Position numbers and translations under genes: made by a program. Under the pieces are notes generated by a model. It had not been told where the DNA came from. It saw nothing but the letters and a program-made list of their open reading frames with translations, and searched no databases. This document shows positions 7,699 through 16,441 of a stretch of 64,000 nucleotides of DNA, piece by piece. Origin of the DNA: Riemerella anatipestifer (GTDB lineage Bacteria > Bacteroidota > Bacteroidia > Flavobacteriales > Weeksellaceae); NCBI RefSeq assembly GCF_009670965.2, contig NZ_CP073239.1:1798001-1862000 (forward strand). The letters are read 5' to 3'. Positions within the stretch are counted from its first letter, which is position 1. Every line of letters starts with the position of its first letter.

Positions 7699-8715
7699 AT
7701 GACTAAATATAAAATAGCTTATGTGGAGCTAGACACTCATGCAGAAATAGCTCTTAATTTTAAAGCATTGATGGAGGCATCTAGCAGGGTAGAGGTAGAT
7801 TATTTTTTTTCTAATAAAATAAAGAAGTTGTTGGGTGAAAATACGCCTAACACTATAGAGGCAAGTCCTAATACCATACTTAAGTTATTATCAGCTAAAG
7901 AGTATGATTTGGTGGTGGTTGGGACGGTACACCGTTATTTTAATACCTTTGATAAAATAGTTAAAAACTATAAGACCGCCATTATTTGCCATAATCTCAA
8001 TTTCATTAAAGCGAGTAATACAGACTTACTAAAAGTCTTATTGAAAGAAGATTTCGTTTATAGGCTAAAACTCCTTTTAAAGGAAGGGCTGATGCTGAAA
8101 AATAGCGTTTACCAAAATTCGGTAAGCTGTTGGGTGTTGTCGGAAGACTTAGTTTCTTCTAGATACAAGCATATTCTGCTTTTTTATACAGAATATCAGC
8201 AGGAGCTTTCTAATAATAAGGGTTTAACATTGGTTATTCCAGGGATTGTATCACAAAAACGAAGAGATTACAAAGCGGTAGTGGAAAGCCTAAGTAATCA
8301 ACACTTTAACGAACCTACTGAAGTAGTTTTCTTAGGAAAAGCAATGGGAGAGGAGTTAGGTTGGCTTAAGAGTTTAGAACAGAAAAAATTAAATAATCTG
8401 AAAGTAACCTACTTTACAGAGAAAGTACCACAAGAATTGTTTGATGAGTATTTACTAAAGGCCAGTCTTATTTGGGCCCCCATACAGCAGAAAACACATT
8501 TTTTTAACATTGCAGAATATTACGGTAAAACGAAGGTAAGTGGTAATAATGGTGATGCGATGAAGTACAGTAAAAAGATTGTTTTTTCTAAAAATATAGA
8601 AGAAGTATTAAACTCTCAAAACATTAGAGAGGTAAAGAGTATTTCAAAACAAAAAGCATTAGAAATTACTGAAAACTTAATAGAAAGTGCTATAAACCCA
8701 AAAAAACACAAGTGA
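7699..8715 (+). CDS. Glycosyltransferase-like protein (GT-B-like), putative
   Basis: The protein has 338 residues and no signal peptide. The first half alternates predicted strands and helices (KIAYVELDTHAEIALNFKALME; YDLVVVGTVHRYF; TAIICHNLNFIKAS). The second half begins at a typical GT-B linker ('LTLVIPGIVSQKRRDYKAVVESL') and continues with 'EVVFLGKAMGEEL' and 'LIWAPIQQKTHFFNIAEYYGKTKVSG', similar in layout to GT4-like donor domains. No clear E-x7-E motif is seen, so the activity and sugar are unknown. It is transcribed alone from the box at 7654-7661. Confidence 0.5.
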   Translation: MTKYKIAYVELDTHAEIALNFKALMEASSRVEVDYFFSNKIKKLLGENTPNTIEASPNTILKLLSAKEYDLVVVGTVHRYFNTFDKIVKNYKTAIICHNLNFIKASNTDLLKVLLKEDFVYRLKLLLKEGLMLKNSVYQNSVSCWVLSEDLVSSRYKHILLFYTEYQQELSNNKGLTLVIPGIVSQKRRDYKAVVESLSNQHFNEPTEVVFLGKAMGEELGWLKSLEQKKLNNLKVTYFTEKVPQELFDEYLLKASLIWAPIQQKTHFFNIAEYYGKTKVSGNNGDAMKYSKKIVFSKNIEEVLNSQNIREVKSISKQKALEITENLIESAINPKKHK

Positions 8716-8742
8716 TACAAAGATGAACCACTAAAAATTTCT

Positions 8743-8750
8743 TAAATTTG
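8743..8750 (+). promoter_or_regulatory. -7 promoter box for hpt
   Basis: TAAATTTG. It overlaps an in-frame TTG (8748) that would otherwise be a possible start; transcription should begin a few bases later, so the ATG at 8766 is the start. Confidence 0.5.
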
Positions 8751-8765
8751 CATTTTGGAAAGACA

Positions 8766-9323
8766 ATGGAAAAAGTAAAAATTCACGACAAAACTTTTGT
8801 TCCTTATTTAAAGAACGAAGAAATACAAACTTACATAAAGGCATTAGCTCTAAAAGTTTACGAAGATTATAAAGACGAAACTCCTGTATTTGTAGGAGTA
8901 CTTAATGGGGTAATTATGTTTTTCTCAGACTTTTTAAAACACTACCCAGGGAAGTGTGAGGTAGCCTTTGTTCAGGTAAGCTCTTATCACGGAGGGTTAC
9001 AATCTACGGGGATTGTTTACACTAAAATGGAACTTACTAAAGAGGTAGAAGGGCGTCATATTATCCTTATGGAAGATATTGTAGATACTGGAAATACCAT
9101 AGAAAGTCTTTTTGAATATTTTAAAAATACGCACCGCCCTAAGTCGCTTAGAGTAGCTTCTCTTTTATTAAAACCAGAAGTGTTTAAGAAAGACTTTACC
9201 ATAGACTATGTGGCAAAAGAAATCCCTAATAAATTTGTGTTAGGCTACGGTTTAGACTATGATGAATTAGGAAGAAATTTACCAGATTTATACCAATTAG
9301 AAGAAGGTAGAATTAACCATTAA
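8766..9323 (+). CDS. hpt: Hypoxanthine phosphoribosyltransferase
   Basis: The protein has 185 residues from the ATG at 8766. The frame extends back to a TTG at 8748, but that lies inside the promoter box. The enzyme salvages hypoxanthine (and often guanine) to IMP/GMP with PRPP. The PRPP-binding motif EDIVDTGNT is at 103-111, the flexible loop region 'VSSYHGGLQSTG' near 71, and the C-terminal base-binding region 'KFVLGYGLDYDELGRNLPDLY' is complete. The adenylate kinase gene follows after 67 bp with no terminator between, so the two purine genes may be cotranscribed. Confidence 0.93.
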   Translation: MEKVKIHDKTFVPYLKNEEIQTYIKALALKVYEDYKDETPVFVGVLNGVIMFFSDFLKHYPGKCEVAFVQVSSYHGGLQSTGIVYTKMELTKEVEGRHIILMEDIVDTGNTIESLFEYFKNTHRPKSLRVASLLLKPEVFKKDFTIDYVAKEIPNKFVLGYGLDYDELGRNLPDLYQLEEGRINH

Positions 9324-9390
9324 CAAAGAAAATTAACATTGATAAATCGTGTTTTAGCGATTTTAGATATACTAAAAATTAGAAGTAAAG

Positions 9391-9972
9391 ATGATTAACA
9401 TTGTATTATTTGGTCCTCCGGGAAGTGGTAAGGGTACTCAAGCTCAAAATCTGATTGAAAAGTTCAATTTGAAACAAATATCTACAGGAGATTTGTTCCG
9501 TTATAACATGAAAAACGATACCGAGCTAGGGAAATTGGCAAAATCTTATATAGATAAAGGAGAGCTGGTTCCAGACCAAGTTACCATAGATATGCTGATA
9601 GATGAGGTTAGAAAACCTACGGATACCAAAGGGTTTATATTTGATGGTTTCCCTAGAACAGCAGCACAGACAGAAGCCTTAGAAAAGATTGTAAAAGACG
9701 AACTTAATGAGGAGATAAGCATCTGTTTATCGCTAGTAGTAGAGGACGAAATTTTGGTGCAAAGACTTCTTAAGAGAGGTGAAACTAGTGGTAGAACAGA
9801 TGATGCAGATGAGTCTATCATTAGAAACAGAATTAAAGAATACTATGCAAAAACTGCCGAAGTAGCAGAACTTTACAAGCAACAAGGGAAATATGTAGAG
9901 ATAAATGGAGTGGGCGAAATTTCCGAAATTGCAGAAAAACTTTTCTCAGAAGTAGAGAAAATTTTAAAATAA
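9391..9972 (+). CDS. adk: Adenylate kinase
   Basis: 193 residues. P-loop GPPGSGKGTQ at 8-17, then 'STGDLFR' (AMP-binding), 'GFPRTAAQ' and 'LLKRGETSGRTDD' with arginines of the catalytic site. It is the short form: the LID is a brief loop without the zinc-binding insertion found in long adenylate kinases. It interconverts ATP + AMP with 2 ADP in the cytoplasm. It lies downstream of hpt and is followed by a terminator with G-U pairs at 9996-10030. Confidence 0.95.
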   Translation: MINIVLFGPPGSGKGTQAQNLIEKFNLKQISTGDLFRYNMKNDTELGKLAKSYIDKGELVPDQVTIDMLIDEVRKPTDTKGFIFDGFPRTAAQTEALEKIVKDELNEEISICLSLVVEDEILVQRLLKRGETSGRTDDADESIIRNRIKEYYAKTAEVAELYKQQGKYVEINGVGEISEIAEKLFSEVEKILK

Positions 9973-9995
9973 TAACAATAGAATGATAATCAAGA

Positions 9996-10030
9996 AACTG
10001 TCAGAGTTTTAAGCTTTGATGGTTTTTTGG
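9996..10030 (+). terminator. Terminator after adk
   Basis: AACTGTCAGAG (9996-10006) pairs, with several G-U pairs, with CTTTGATGGTT (10014-10024), followed by TTTTT. Confidence 0.6.
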
Positions 10031-10071
10031 TTGTTTTTATATCGTGTAATAAGCATTTAATTAAATAAGAT

Positions 10072-11055
10072 ATGTCAAATTTTGTAGATTATGTAAAAAT
10101 CCATTGTAAGTCTGGGCACGGAGGTGCTGGGTCAGCCCACCTCAGAAGGGAAAAATACATTCCTAAAGGCGGTCCTGATGGTGGAGATGGTGGGCGTGGT
10201 GGTCATATCATTATGAAAGGAAATGCACACGAATGGACTTTATTACCATTGCGTTATACAAGGCATGTTAAGGCAGAAAACGGTCAGCCAGGTGGTAAAA
10301 ATCAGTTGACAGGTCGTTATGGGGAAGATGTTTATATAGAGGTGCCCATTGGTACTATCGCTAAAAATGAAGAGGGAGAAATCATAGGCGAAATTTTAGA
10401 AGATGGGCAAGAGATTATCTTAATGCAAGGCGGTAAGGGTGGTTTAGGAAATGAGCATTTTAAATCTGCTACCAACCAAACGCCTCGTTATGCACAGCCA
10501 GGGCTTCCTGGGGAAGAAGGGTATATCGTGTTTGAGCTAAAAGTATTAGCAGATGTAGGTTTGGTGGGGTTCCCTAACGCAGGTAAATCTACATTGTTAT
10601 CTGCGGTATCTGCGGCTAAGCCTAAAATTGCCGATTATGCTTTTACAACACTTACGCCTAACTTGGGTATTGTAGATTATCGTAATTACAAGTCTTTTGT
10701 GATGGCAGATATACCAGGTATTATAGAAGGAGCTGCTGAAGGTAAAGGGCTAGGACATCGTTTTTTAAGGCATATAGAGCGAAACTCAATTCTTCTTTTC
10801 TTAATTCCTGCGGATGCGGAAGATTATTTCCAAGAGTTTAAAATACTTGAAAACGAACTTAAAGAATACAATCCTGAGTTACTAGATAAAGATTTTATCA
10901 TTTCCATTTCAAAGTCTGATTTGTTAGACGAAGAACTCAAGAAAGAAGTTGCAGCTAAGTTTCCTGAAAACAGACAACCCTTGTTTATTTCTGGAGTTAC
11001 AGGAGAAGGGCTTACAGAACTTAAAGATGCAATATGGAAAAAATTACACGGATAG
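10072..11055 (+). CDS. obgE: GTPase ObgE
   Basis: 327 residues, a little shorter than Obg proteins with extended C-terminal domains. The N-terminal glycine-rich Obg fold (1-158) has the typical '[12 protein letters not shown]' stretch at 33-44. The G domain has the P-loop GFPNAGKST (166-174), 'DIPG' (213-216), 'SKSD' and a 'SGVTGEGL' G5. Obg GTPases act in 50S ribosome assembly and stress control. The protein ends right after the G domain. Its stop codon lies inside the terminator hairpin. Confidence 0.96.
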   Translation: MSNFVDYVKIHCKSGHGGAGSAHLRREKYIPKGGPDGGDGGRGGHIIMKGNAHEWTLLPLRYTRHVKAENGQPGGKNQLTGRYGEDVYIEVPIGTIAKNEEGEIIGEILEDGQEIILMQGGKGGLGNEHFKSATNQTPRYAQPGLPGEEGYIVFELKVLADVGLVGFPNAGKSTLLSAVSAAKPKIADYAFTTLTPNLGIVDYRNYKSFVMADIPGIIEGAAEGKGLGHRFLRHIERNSILLFLIPADAEDYFQEFKILENELKEYNPELLDKDFIISISKSDLLDEELKKEVAAKFPENRQPLFISGVTGEGLTELKDAIWKKLHG

Positions 11056-11077
11056 ATTTTCTACCCGTGTTTTTTTA
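11046..11077 (+). terminator. Terminator overlapping the obgE stop
   Basis: ACACGG (11046-11051) pairs with CCGTGT (11065-11070), followed by seven T. The TAG stop (11053-11055) is in the loop. Confidence 0.65.
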
Positions 11078-11078
11078 T

Positions 11079-11846
11079 TTAAGCTAGTCCAAAAATTTGC
11101 TTAGCATTGTTAGTGGTTGTCCTATCTATTTCGTTGATAGGTATTTGGTAAATATCTACTAGTTTACCGATGATTTGTTCTAGATAGGCAGATTCGTTTC
11201 GTTTTCCTCTGTAAGGTACAGGTGCTAGGTAAGGCGAGTCGGTTTCTAAAACGATGTGTTCTAAAGGTATTTCATTTAAGAATTGGTCTATTTTGCCATT
11301 TTTAAAAGTAACCACACCGCCTATTCCTAAACTAAAATTGAGGTCTATGGCTTGTTTAGCGTGTTCTAATGTTCCCGTAAAACAATGGAAAATACCTCTT
11401 AATTTAGGGTGTCTTTTTTCTTCTAAAACCTCAAAAGTTTCATCAAAACTTTCTCTAGAATGTATCACGATAGGCAGGTCTTTTTCTATTGCCCAATCTA
11501 TCTGTAGTCTAAAGGCTTCTTTTTGCAGTTCTAGATGGCTTTTATCCCAATAGAGGTCTATCCCAATCTCTCCGATAGCACAAAAGTCCCTTTGTTCCAA
11601 ATAATCTTTTACCAATTTTATTTCTTGGTTGTAAGTTTCAGGATTTATATAAGTTGGGTGTAAACCCATCATTGCTGATATCTGGTTAGGATATTCAGCT
11701 TCTAGATGGAGCATTTTTTCGTGATATTCAGAATTGATAGCTGGTAGAAAAAAATGAGTAACTCCTTTATCTAATGCCCTTTGTATCATTAAATGTCTAT
11801 CTTCATCAAATTCCTCTGAATATAAATGAGTATGTGTGTCTATCAT
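11079..11846 (-). CDS. TatD-family metal-dependent hydrolase
   Basis: 255 residues, the normal TatD length. Metal-ligand motifs run along the chain: HTH at residues 4-6, 'CAIGEIGIDLYWD' (Glu), 'PIVIHSRES' (His), 'GIFHCFTG' (His) and 'VLETDSPYLAP' (Asp). TatD proteins are 3'-5' DNases/hydrolases of the amidohydrolase superfamily. The gene is last in a reverse-strand series with the GSCFA gene 13 bp upstream. It converges on obgE with only 23 bp between the stops. Confidence 0.92.
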   Translation of the reverse strand: MIDTHTHLYSEEFDEDRHLMIQRALDKGVTHFFLPAINSEYHEKMLHLEAEYPNQISAMMGLHPTYINPETYNQEIKLVKDYLEQRDFCAIGEIGIDLYWDKSHLELQKEAFRLQIDWAIEKDLPIVIHSRESFDETFEVLEEKRHPKLRGIFHCFTGTLEHAKQAIDLNFSLGIGGVVTFKNGKIDQFLNEIPLEHIVLETDSPYLAPVPYRGKRNESAYLEQIIGKLVDIYQIPINEIDRTTTNNAKQIFGLA

Positions 11847-11859
11847 AAATAATTGAAAG

Positions 11860-12819
11860 TTAGAAGTTTGAAAAAATTTTAAAATTAACTTTGGCTTGTT
11901 GCTCTTGTATTTTTTGTTTGAGATTATCTGTAAACTTTAGATAATCAGGGTGTTCGGTATGGGTTGGGCGATGCCTTAAAGCCGAAATAATTTTCTGATT
12001 ATCAATGATAAATTTTTGTGTGTCTTCCGTGCAGTAGGCTTTTATAAATTTATCAAAGATGTAATCTATGGCTTGTTCGTTAGGATGGATTAGGTCTGAT
12101 TTGTAAAATCTGTAATCTCTTAAATCGTCCATTAAAATCTCATAAATAGGTAAGTAATGAGCATTTGGATACATTGCCACCACTTGATGTAATGCATTGA
12201 TGAGCTTTGATTTGCTAAGCTGATTTTCAACTATACCATCTTTAGTATGCCTTACAGGAGAGACTGTAAATAAAATATTTACGGTATTAAGACTGTGTTG
12301 ATTGATGAGTTCTATCGCTTTTTTGATGTGGGTTTGTACTTCTTCATCAGAGAGCATTCTTTTATTAAAAAGAGTGTTTGGCATCTTGTGGCAATTAGCC
12401 ACCTTTTGCCCTGTAGGAAGGTACTCATAAATAAATGAAGTTCCTAAAGTGATAATAACCCAAGAAGTGTTTTTTAAAAATAAATGAGCATTGGCTAGCT
12501 CTGTGTTTATTTTATCTAAAGTAGTGGTTTCAGAAACACCGTCAAACGAGGTATGATGGTCTAACGAAAGGTAATAGCCACGATGATTAACCAAATCTTT
12601 CTCGTGATAATATTCAGAATGAACGATTCTTTCTAAAGCATTAGCAATAGAAAAAGGATTAAATAGCGTCCCAAAAGGATTATTCAAACATCTTATTTGT
12701 CCTTCTGACAGTCGGTTACTCATTTCCGAAGCAAAGCAAGAGCCGATAGAAAAAACTTGATCTGTAATTTCTATTTTTTTTGAGGAAGGCGTAAGATTAA
12801 CTTCGGTTCTGAATTTCAA
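11860..12819 (-). CDS. GSCFA-domain protein
   Basis: 319 residues. The name-giving motif GSCFA sits in 'VFSIGSCFASEMSNRL' near residue 25. Further conserved blocks are 'NPFGTLFNPFSIANAL', 'WVIITLGTSFIYEY' and 'ILFTVSPVRHTKDG'. GSCFA proteins resemble the SGNH/GDSL hydrolase fold: the GSCFA Ser and a late 'SDLIHPNEQAIDYIFDKF' (Asp/His) fit that layout. Substrate unknown; an esterase or deacylase acting on a glycan is plausible here because the next genes upstream look like sugar-donor biosynthesis. It is 12 bp downstream of the DprE1-like gene. Confidence 0.85.
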   Translation of the reverse strand: MKFRTEVNLTPSSKKIEITDQVFSIGSCFASEMSNRLSEGQIRCLNNPFGTLFNPFSIANALERIVHSEYYHEKDLVNHRGYYLSLDHHTSFDGVSETTTLDKINTELANAHLFLKNTSWVIITLGTSFIYEYLPTGQKVANCHKMPNTLFNKRMLSDEEVQTHIKKAIELINQHSLNTVNILFTVSPVRHTKDGIVENQLSKSKLINALHQVVAMYPNAHYLPIYEILMDDLRDYRFYKSDLIHPNEQAIDYIFDKFIKAYCTEDTQKFIIDNQKIISALRHRPTHTEHPDYLKFTDNLKQKIQEQQAKVNFKIFSNF

Positions 12820-12831
12820 TTTAGTAAGATT

Positions 12832-14139
12832 TTAATTCGTAATTCTTTTTCTTTGTAAAGACCTAAATTTATGATTATCTACATTTTTGAGATAGTTAGT
12901 CAGTTGAGGATTACTCATACTATCTTTGGTAAGGTAAATTCTGCCACCCAAATCCAATACAATTTGGTCTAAATCTTCAACGAGTTTTTTGAGCTTTTTA
13001 TTCACTTTAAAATCGAGTGCTAGAGTATAACCTTCAAAAGGGAAGGAATTGTATGCGTTTGGATTATTCTTTCCAAATAACTTTAGTACCGCTAAAAAAG
13101 AGCCATTACCACTATGAGCAATGGTTTTTAAAATTCGTTCCATACCTTCTTTGCCTTTGTCTTTCGGAATTACCATTTGGTATTGTATAAAACCATTTTT
13201 ACCATAGATTTTATTCCAATCATTGATGACATCTAAAGGGTAGAAAAAGGTTTCATAATCAATGATATTTTTGACGATTTTTTTAGACTGTTTTTTGTAA
13301 TAAAGCCAATTGAAGATCTTTACAGTCCATTGGTTTAGAATAAAATTTGGAAAATAAAAAGGAACACTTGGTTTTAATTTAGGCTTTAGAACTAAAGGAT
13401 TTTTAGCTAGCTTAGAAGCAAGTTCATCTTTTAGAGCGTGTTCTCCTCTCATAAGTATAGATTTACCAATGTCATCTCCTTTCTGTAAACAATCTATCCA
13501 CGCTACGGTGTAAGTCCAATCTTCACTTTCTTCAAATAGTTGAAAGATTTCGTCTAGGTTTTTTGCTTTGATGCTTTCTTGTCGGATATAAGCCGTATCT
13601 ATATTTTTAAGCTGAAATTTTGCAGATAAAATAATACCTGTAAGTCCCATTCCGCCAATGGTTGCCCAAAATAGGTCTGTGTTTTGAGTTCTAGAGCAGG
13701 TGATTATTTGAGCGTTGGCATTCAGTAGTTTAAATTCTAAAACATATTCTGAAAAACAACCTTCTGAATGATGGTTTTTGCCGTGTATATCGGAAGCTAT
13801 GGCTCCTCCAATGCTAATGTATTTAGTACCTGGAGTTACATACAAAAAGTAACCTTGTGGTACAATAACTTCTAAAACATCAGAAAGAAGAACACCTGCT
13901 TCGCACTCAATAATTCCGTTAAGTCTATCAAAACTAATAAATTTGTTGAGTCTTTTGGTTGAGAAAATGTGTTCCCCTAAAGAAGCGTCTCCATAACATC
14001 TGCCATTTCCTCTAGCGATGACTTCGGGACGATTTTTAACAAAATCTTTAATTTTTTCAAGATTATCGTCTGTAACTATTTCCTTTTCAACAATGGGGAA
14101 ATTCCCCCAATTAGAGACTTTTTGTATATGATTTTTCAT
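12832..14139 (-). CDS. FAD-linked oxidase, DprE1-like
   Basis: 435 residues of the vanillyl-alcohol-oxidase-type FAD family. The FAD-binding PP loop is 'ARGNGRCYGDAS' (about 42-53), followed by 'VTPGTKYISIGGAIASDIHGKNHH' and 'GGMGLTGII'. The C-terminal 'YLTKDS' with Lys405 matches the substrate-domain Lys of decaprenylphosphoryl-beta-D-ribose 2'-oxidase (DprE1). Its start overlaps by one base the stop of a UbiA-type prenyl-phosphate phosphoribosyltransferase gene, the partner expected for DprE1. No DprE2-type reductase lies in this operon. The sugar product is an inference. Confidence 0.75.
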   Translation of the reverse strand: MKNHIQKVSNWGNFPIVEKEIVTDDNLEKIKDFVKNRPEVIARGNGRCYGDASLGEHIFSTKRLNKFISFDRLNGIIECEAGVLLSDVLEVIVPQGYFLYVTPGTKYISIGGAIASDIHGKNHHSEGCFSEYVLEFKLLNANAQIITCSRTQNTDLFWATIGGMGLTGIILSAKFQLKNIDTAYIRQESIKAKNLDEIFQLFEESEDWTYTVAWIDCLQKGDDIGKSILMRGEHALKDELASKLAKNPLVLKPKLKPSVPFYFPNFILNQWTVKIFNWLYYKKQSKKIVKNIIDYETFFYPLDVINDWNKIYGKNGFIQYQMVIPKDKGKEGMERILKTIAHSGNGSFLAVLKLFGKNNPNAYNSFPFEGYTLALDFKVNKKLKKLVEDLDQIVLDLGGRIYLTKDSMSNPQLTNYLKNVDNHKFRSLQRKRITN

Positions 14140-15029
14140 TATTGTTTAGCGTAAATTTGGTAAAGAAAAACAACAATCCATAATACCAATGTAATTTGTA
14201 TGTATCTGTCTTTATAGACTATTTTTGTTGGAGATTCAGTTCGATTATAGACTAGAGTTTGCTGTAAATATCTTAAAAACGCAAACAAGACAAAAACCAC
14301 CGTATAGAAAACTCTAGGATGAAACCTAGCCTGTACTTCTGGAGATAAAGTAAACATAAGATAACAAACGATGGCCAAAGCACAGCTAATAGAAAGTGCA
14401 ATATCTGCAAACTGAATGTTATAGCCGTCTAATGCTTTTCTAGTTTTACCTGTTAGTTGAGCATTTACTAATTCGCCTCTTCTTTTCCCAATCGCAAGAA
14501 CTAAAGCAAGCACAAAAGTGAGTAAAATCGCCCACTGAGTAATGATAAGTCCTGTAATATAGCCTCCTGCTAATACTCTAAGTACAAAACCAATTGCAAT
14601 AATAGTTATATCTAAAATAGCAATATGTTTGAGTTTGAAGGTATACGCCAAATTCATTACGAAATAGAATAAAATTATACTTCCAAACTTCCATATATTA
14701 CCAATATTAAATACCGAAAGTCCTATCCATAAACCACCCAATATTGATAAAACAAGTCCACCAAAAAGTATTTGTGCAGTGGTTTTTGAAATTGCTCCAC
14801 TGGCTAGAGGTCTGTTTTTTTTCTCAGGGTGCTGTCTGTCAGAATCTATATCCATATAATCGTTGATGATATAGATACTACTTGCAGTAAGTGAAAAAAT
14901 AAGAAACGCAAAAAAACTAAGATAAAATAAATCAACCTCAAGTATTTTACCTGAAAATAGGAGAGGAACGAATATAAAAAGATTTTTTACCCATTGCTCT
15001 ACTCTAAGTAGATTAAAATATTTCTTCAT
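14139..15029 (-). CDS. UbiA-family decaprenyl-phosphate phosphoribosyltransferase-like
   Basis: 296 residues from the ATG at 15029. An upstream in-frame start (15074) lies before the predicted transcription start. About eight membrane helices. The first UbiA Asp-rich motif is NDYMDIDSD (56-64) followed by 'RQHPEKKNRPLASG', typical of the DppR/Rv3806c-like branch that transfers phosphoribose from PRPP to polyprenyl phosphate. The second Asp-rich region is weak ('AILDITIIAIGFVLRVLAGGY', also a branch feature). It is coupled by a 1-bp overlap to the DprE1-like oxidase and has its own consensus promoter. Confidence 0.8.
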   Translation of the reverse strand: MKKYFNLLRVEQWVKNLFIFVPLLFSGKILEVDLFYLSFFAFLIFSLTASSIYIINDYMDIDSDRQHPEKKNRPLASGAISKTTAQILFGGLVLSILGGLWIGLSVFNIGNIWKFGSIILFYFVMNLAYTFKLKHIAILDITIIAIGFVLRVLAGGYITGLIITQWAILLTFVLALVLAIGKRRGELVNAQLTGKTRKALDGYNIQFADIALSISCALAIVCYLMFTLSPEVQARFHPRVFYTVVFVLFAFLRYLQQTLVYNRTESPTKIVYKDRYIQITLVLWIVVFLYQIYAKQ

Positions 15030-15044
15030 AAGTTTTGCAAAGCA

Positions 15045-15074
15045 CAAAGATAACCATAAAATAAAAAACCGCAA
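15045..15074 (-). promoter_or_regulatory. Consensus promoter for the UbiA/DprE1-like operon
   Basis: On the minus strand TTG (15074-15072), 19 bp, then TATCTTTG (15052-15045), matching the Bacteroidota -33/-7 consensus. The ATG at 15029 is 15 nt past the box. The -33 element lies within the preceding terminator hairpin. Confidence 0.75.
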
Positions 15075-15088
15075 TTAAATGCGGTTTT
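15063..15088 (-). terminator. Terminator after the OmpA-like gene
   Basis: AAAACCGCA (15065-15073) pairs with TGCGGTTTT (15080-15088); T-run on the minus strand. Confidence 0.75.
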
Positions 15089-15108
15089 GATTTTATATAG
15101 AACTTGGA

Positions 15109-15801
15109 TTAGTTCCCTTTTTGAGCCTCTTTTATCATATTTTCGTTAGCAGTGATAGCGAACTCTACTCGTCTATTTTTTGCTCTTCCTTCGTCTGTAT
15201 CATTACTAGCAATAGGTTCTGCTTCTCCTACTCCTTTAGCAATCATTCTACTAGATGCTATACCAAGAGAAGAAAGATAGCTTACTACTGCATTGGCTCT
15301 TCTTTCAGAAAGTCTTAAGTTATAATCATCAGCACCTCTGCTATCTGTGTGTCCGTAAACATTGATGTTGGTATCAGGATTATTCTTAAGCACTTGGGCT
15401 AATTTATCCAAATTGTTTTTAGCTACAGAAGTAAGGTTAGCAGAATCAAACCCAAAATTAACTGTATTTTCATTAAGGGTAATTTTAATACCTTCATTTA
15501 CTCTTTCTACTTCCGCACCAGGTAAAGCCTCTTTAATTTCTTTGGCTTGTTTGTCCATTTTGCTACCAATAACATTACCAGCAACACCTCCAATGATACC
15601 GCCTAAAACAGCACCAGCAGGAGCATTTCTGCCATTACCTATATTATTACCTAGTATACCACCTATAACTGCTCCTGCAGCAGCACCTATAGCCGTTCCT
15701 TTTTGTTGATTATTAGCATTTTGAACAGATTCACAACTTGTAAGTAACAAACTTCCCGATAAAAATAATGCTGCTACATTGGTTTTATTAAATATTTTCA
15801 T
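15109..15801 (-). CDS. OmpA-family lipoprotein with glycine zipper
   Basis: 230 residues. Signal peptide with lipobox LLTSC (Cys23). Residues 36-80 are a glycine-zipper membrane segment (GTAIGAAAGAVIGGILG). The C-terminal OmpA-like peptidoglycan-binding domain (about 115-220) holds 'NVYGHTDSRGADDYNLRLSERRA' and 'EGRAKNRRVEF'. It probably anchors the outer membrane to peptidoglycan. The lipocalin gene is 8 bp upstream on the same strand, so the two outer-membrane lipoproteins form an operon closed by the terminator at 15063-15088. Confidence 0.93.
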   Translation of the reverse strand: MKIFNKTNVAALFLSGSLLLTSCESVQNANNQQKGTAIGAAAGAVIGGILGNNIGNGRNAPAGAVLGGIIGGVAGNVIGSKMDKQAKEIKEALPGAEVERVNEGIKITLNENTVNFGFDSANLTSVAKNNLDKLAQVLKNNPDTNINVYGHTDSRGADDYNLRLSERRANAVVSYLSSLGIASSRMIAKGVGEAEPIASNDTDEGRAKNRRVEFAITANENMIKEAQKGN

Positions 15802-15809
15802 TTTATAGT

Positions 15810-16301
15810 TTATTTAGATTGATTTACTTTTTGAAATTCATAATACACTTTTATATAGTTACCTTCGAATGGAACATTCTGAACTAATGTAAATGAGTTA
15901 TCTGTTTGGTTTTGAAATTCTAATACATACCCAGAAACATTTTGTTTAGCTTTTTCTCCAGAGTGTATTTTTTTAAACTGAAACTGATTTCCATTTACCA
16001 CTTCAAATTTGATAGGCTGAGATATTGCTGGGCAACCATTATTTCCACTAAGAGTATAGCTGCCAGTCCAATTATTAGGTACTAAAGACCAAGTACTTCC
16101 CAAGAAACATTTAGCATCTACACCTTCATCAAAGGGTTTAATTTTATAGTTTTTATCGTAATTAACACTTACAACTTCCCAAGTTCCTTTAAGTTTCATA
16201 AAGTCTGAACGCTGATTTTGAGCTTGTTGACCTTTCTGTACTGTGGAGCATGCAGATAAAGATAAAGCTCCTATAAGTCCAGTAAAAAGTAGTTTTTTCA
16301 T
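15810..16301 (-). CDS. Lipocalin-like lipoprotein
   Basis: 163 residues. Signal peptide with lipobox LSAC (Cys18). 'LKGTWEVVSVNYD' and the repeating strand pattern ending 'NYIKVYYEFQKV' match the small Bacteroidota lipocalin family. Two further cysteines (in 'DAKCFLGS' and 'GNNGCPAIS') may form a disulfide. The ligand is unknown. It is the first gene of a two-gene unit with the OmpA-family lipoprotein; no clear TAnnTTTG box was found in its leader. Confidence 0.75.
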   Translation of the reverse strand: MKKLLFTGLIGALSLSACSTVQKGQQAQNQRSDFMKLKGTWEVVSVNYDKNYKIKPFDEGVDAKCFLGSTWSLVPNNWTGSYTLSGNNGCPAISQPIKFEVVNGNQFQFKKIHSGEKAKQNVSGYVLEFQNQTDNSFTLVQNVPFEGNYIKVYYEFQKVNQSK

Positions 16302-16419
16302 TATTATATTATTTTATACTGTGTTGAGTAGTAAAAATTGTGCCAATTAGCTTTTGAATATTAAAAAAATGGTTTTGTAGGTTGAACTTTGGGGAAAGTA
16401 AAGTAATTTTTAAAATGAT

Positions 16420-16427
16420 TATCTTTG
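16420..16427 (+). promoter_or_regulatory. -7 promoter box for the PBP4-type gene
   Basis: TATCTTTG, ending 14 nt before the ATG at 16442. No well-spaced -33 TTG. Confidence 0.5.
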
Positions 16428-16441
16428 AAAAACATTAAATT

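Noticed and set aside
8748-8765. Longer start for hpt (TTG)
   Set aside because: Lies inside the TAAATTTG box; the ATG at 8766 gives the usual N-terminus.
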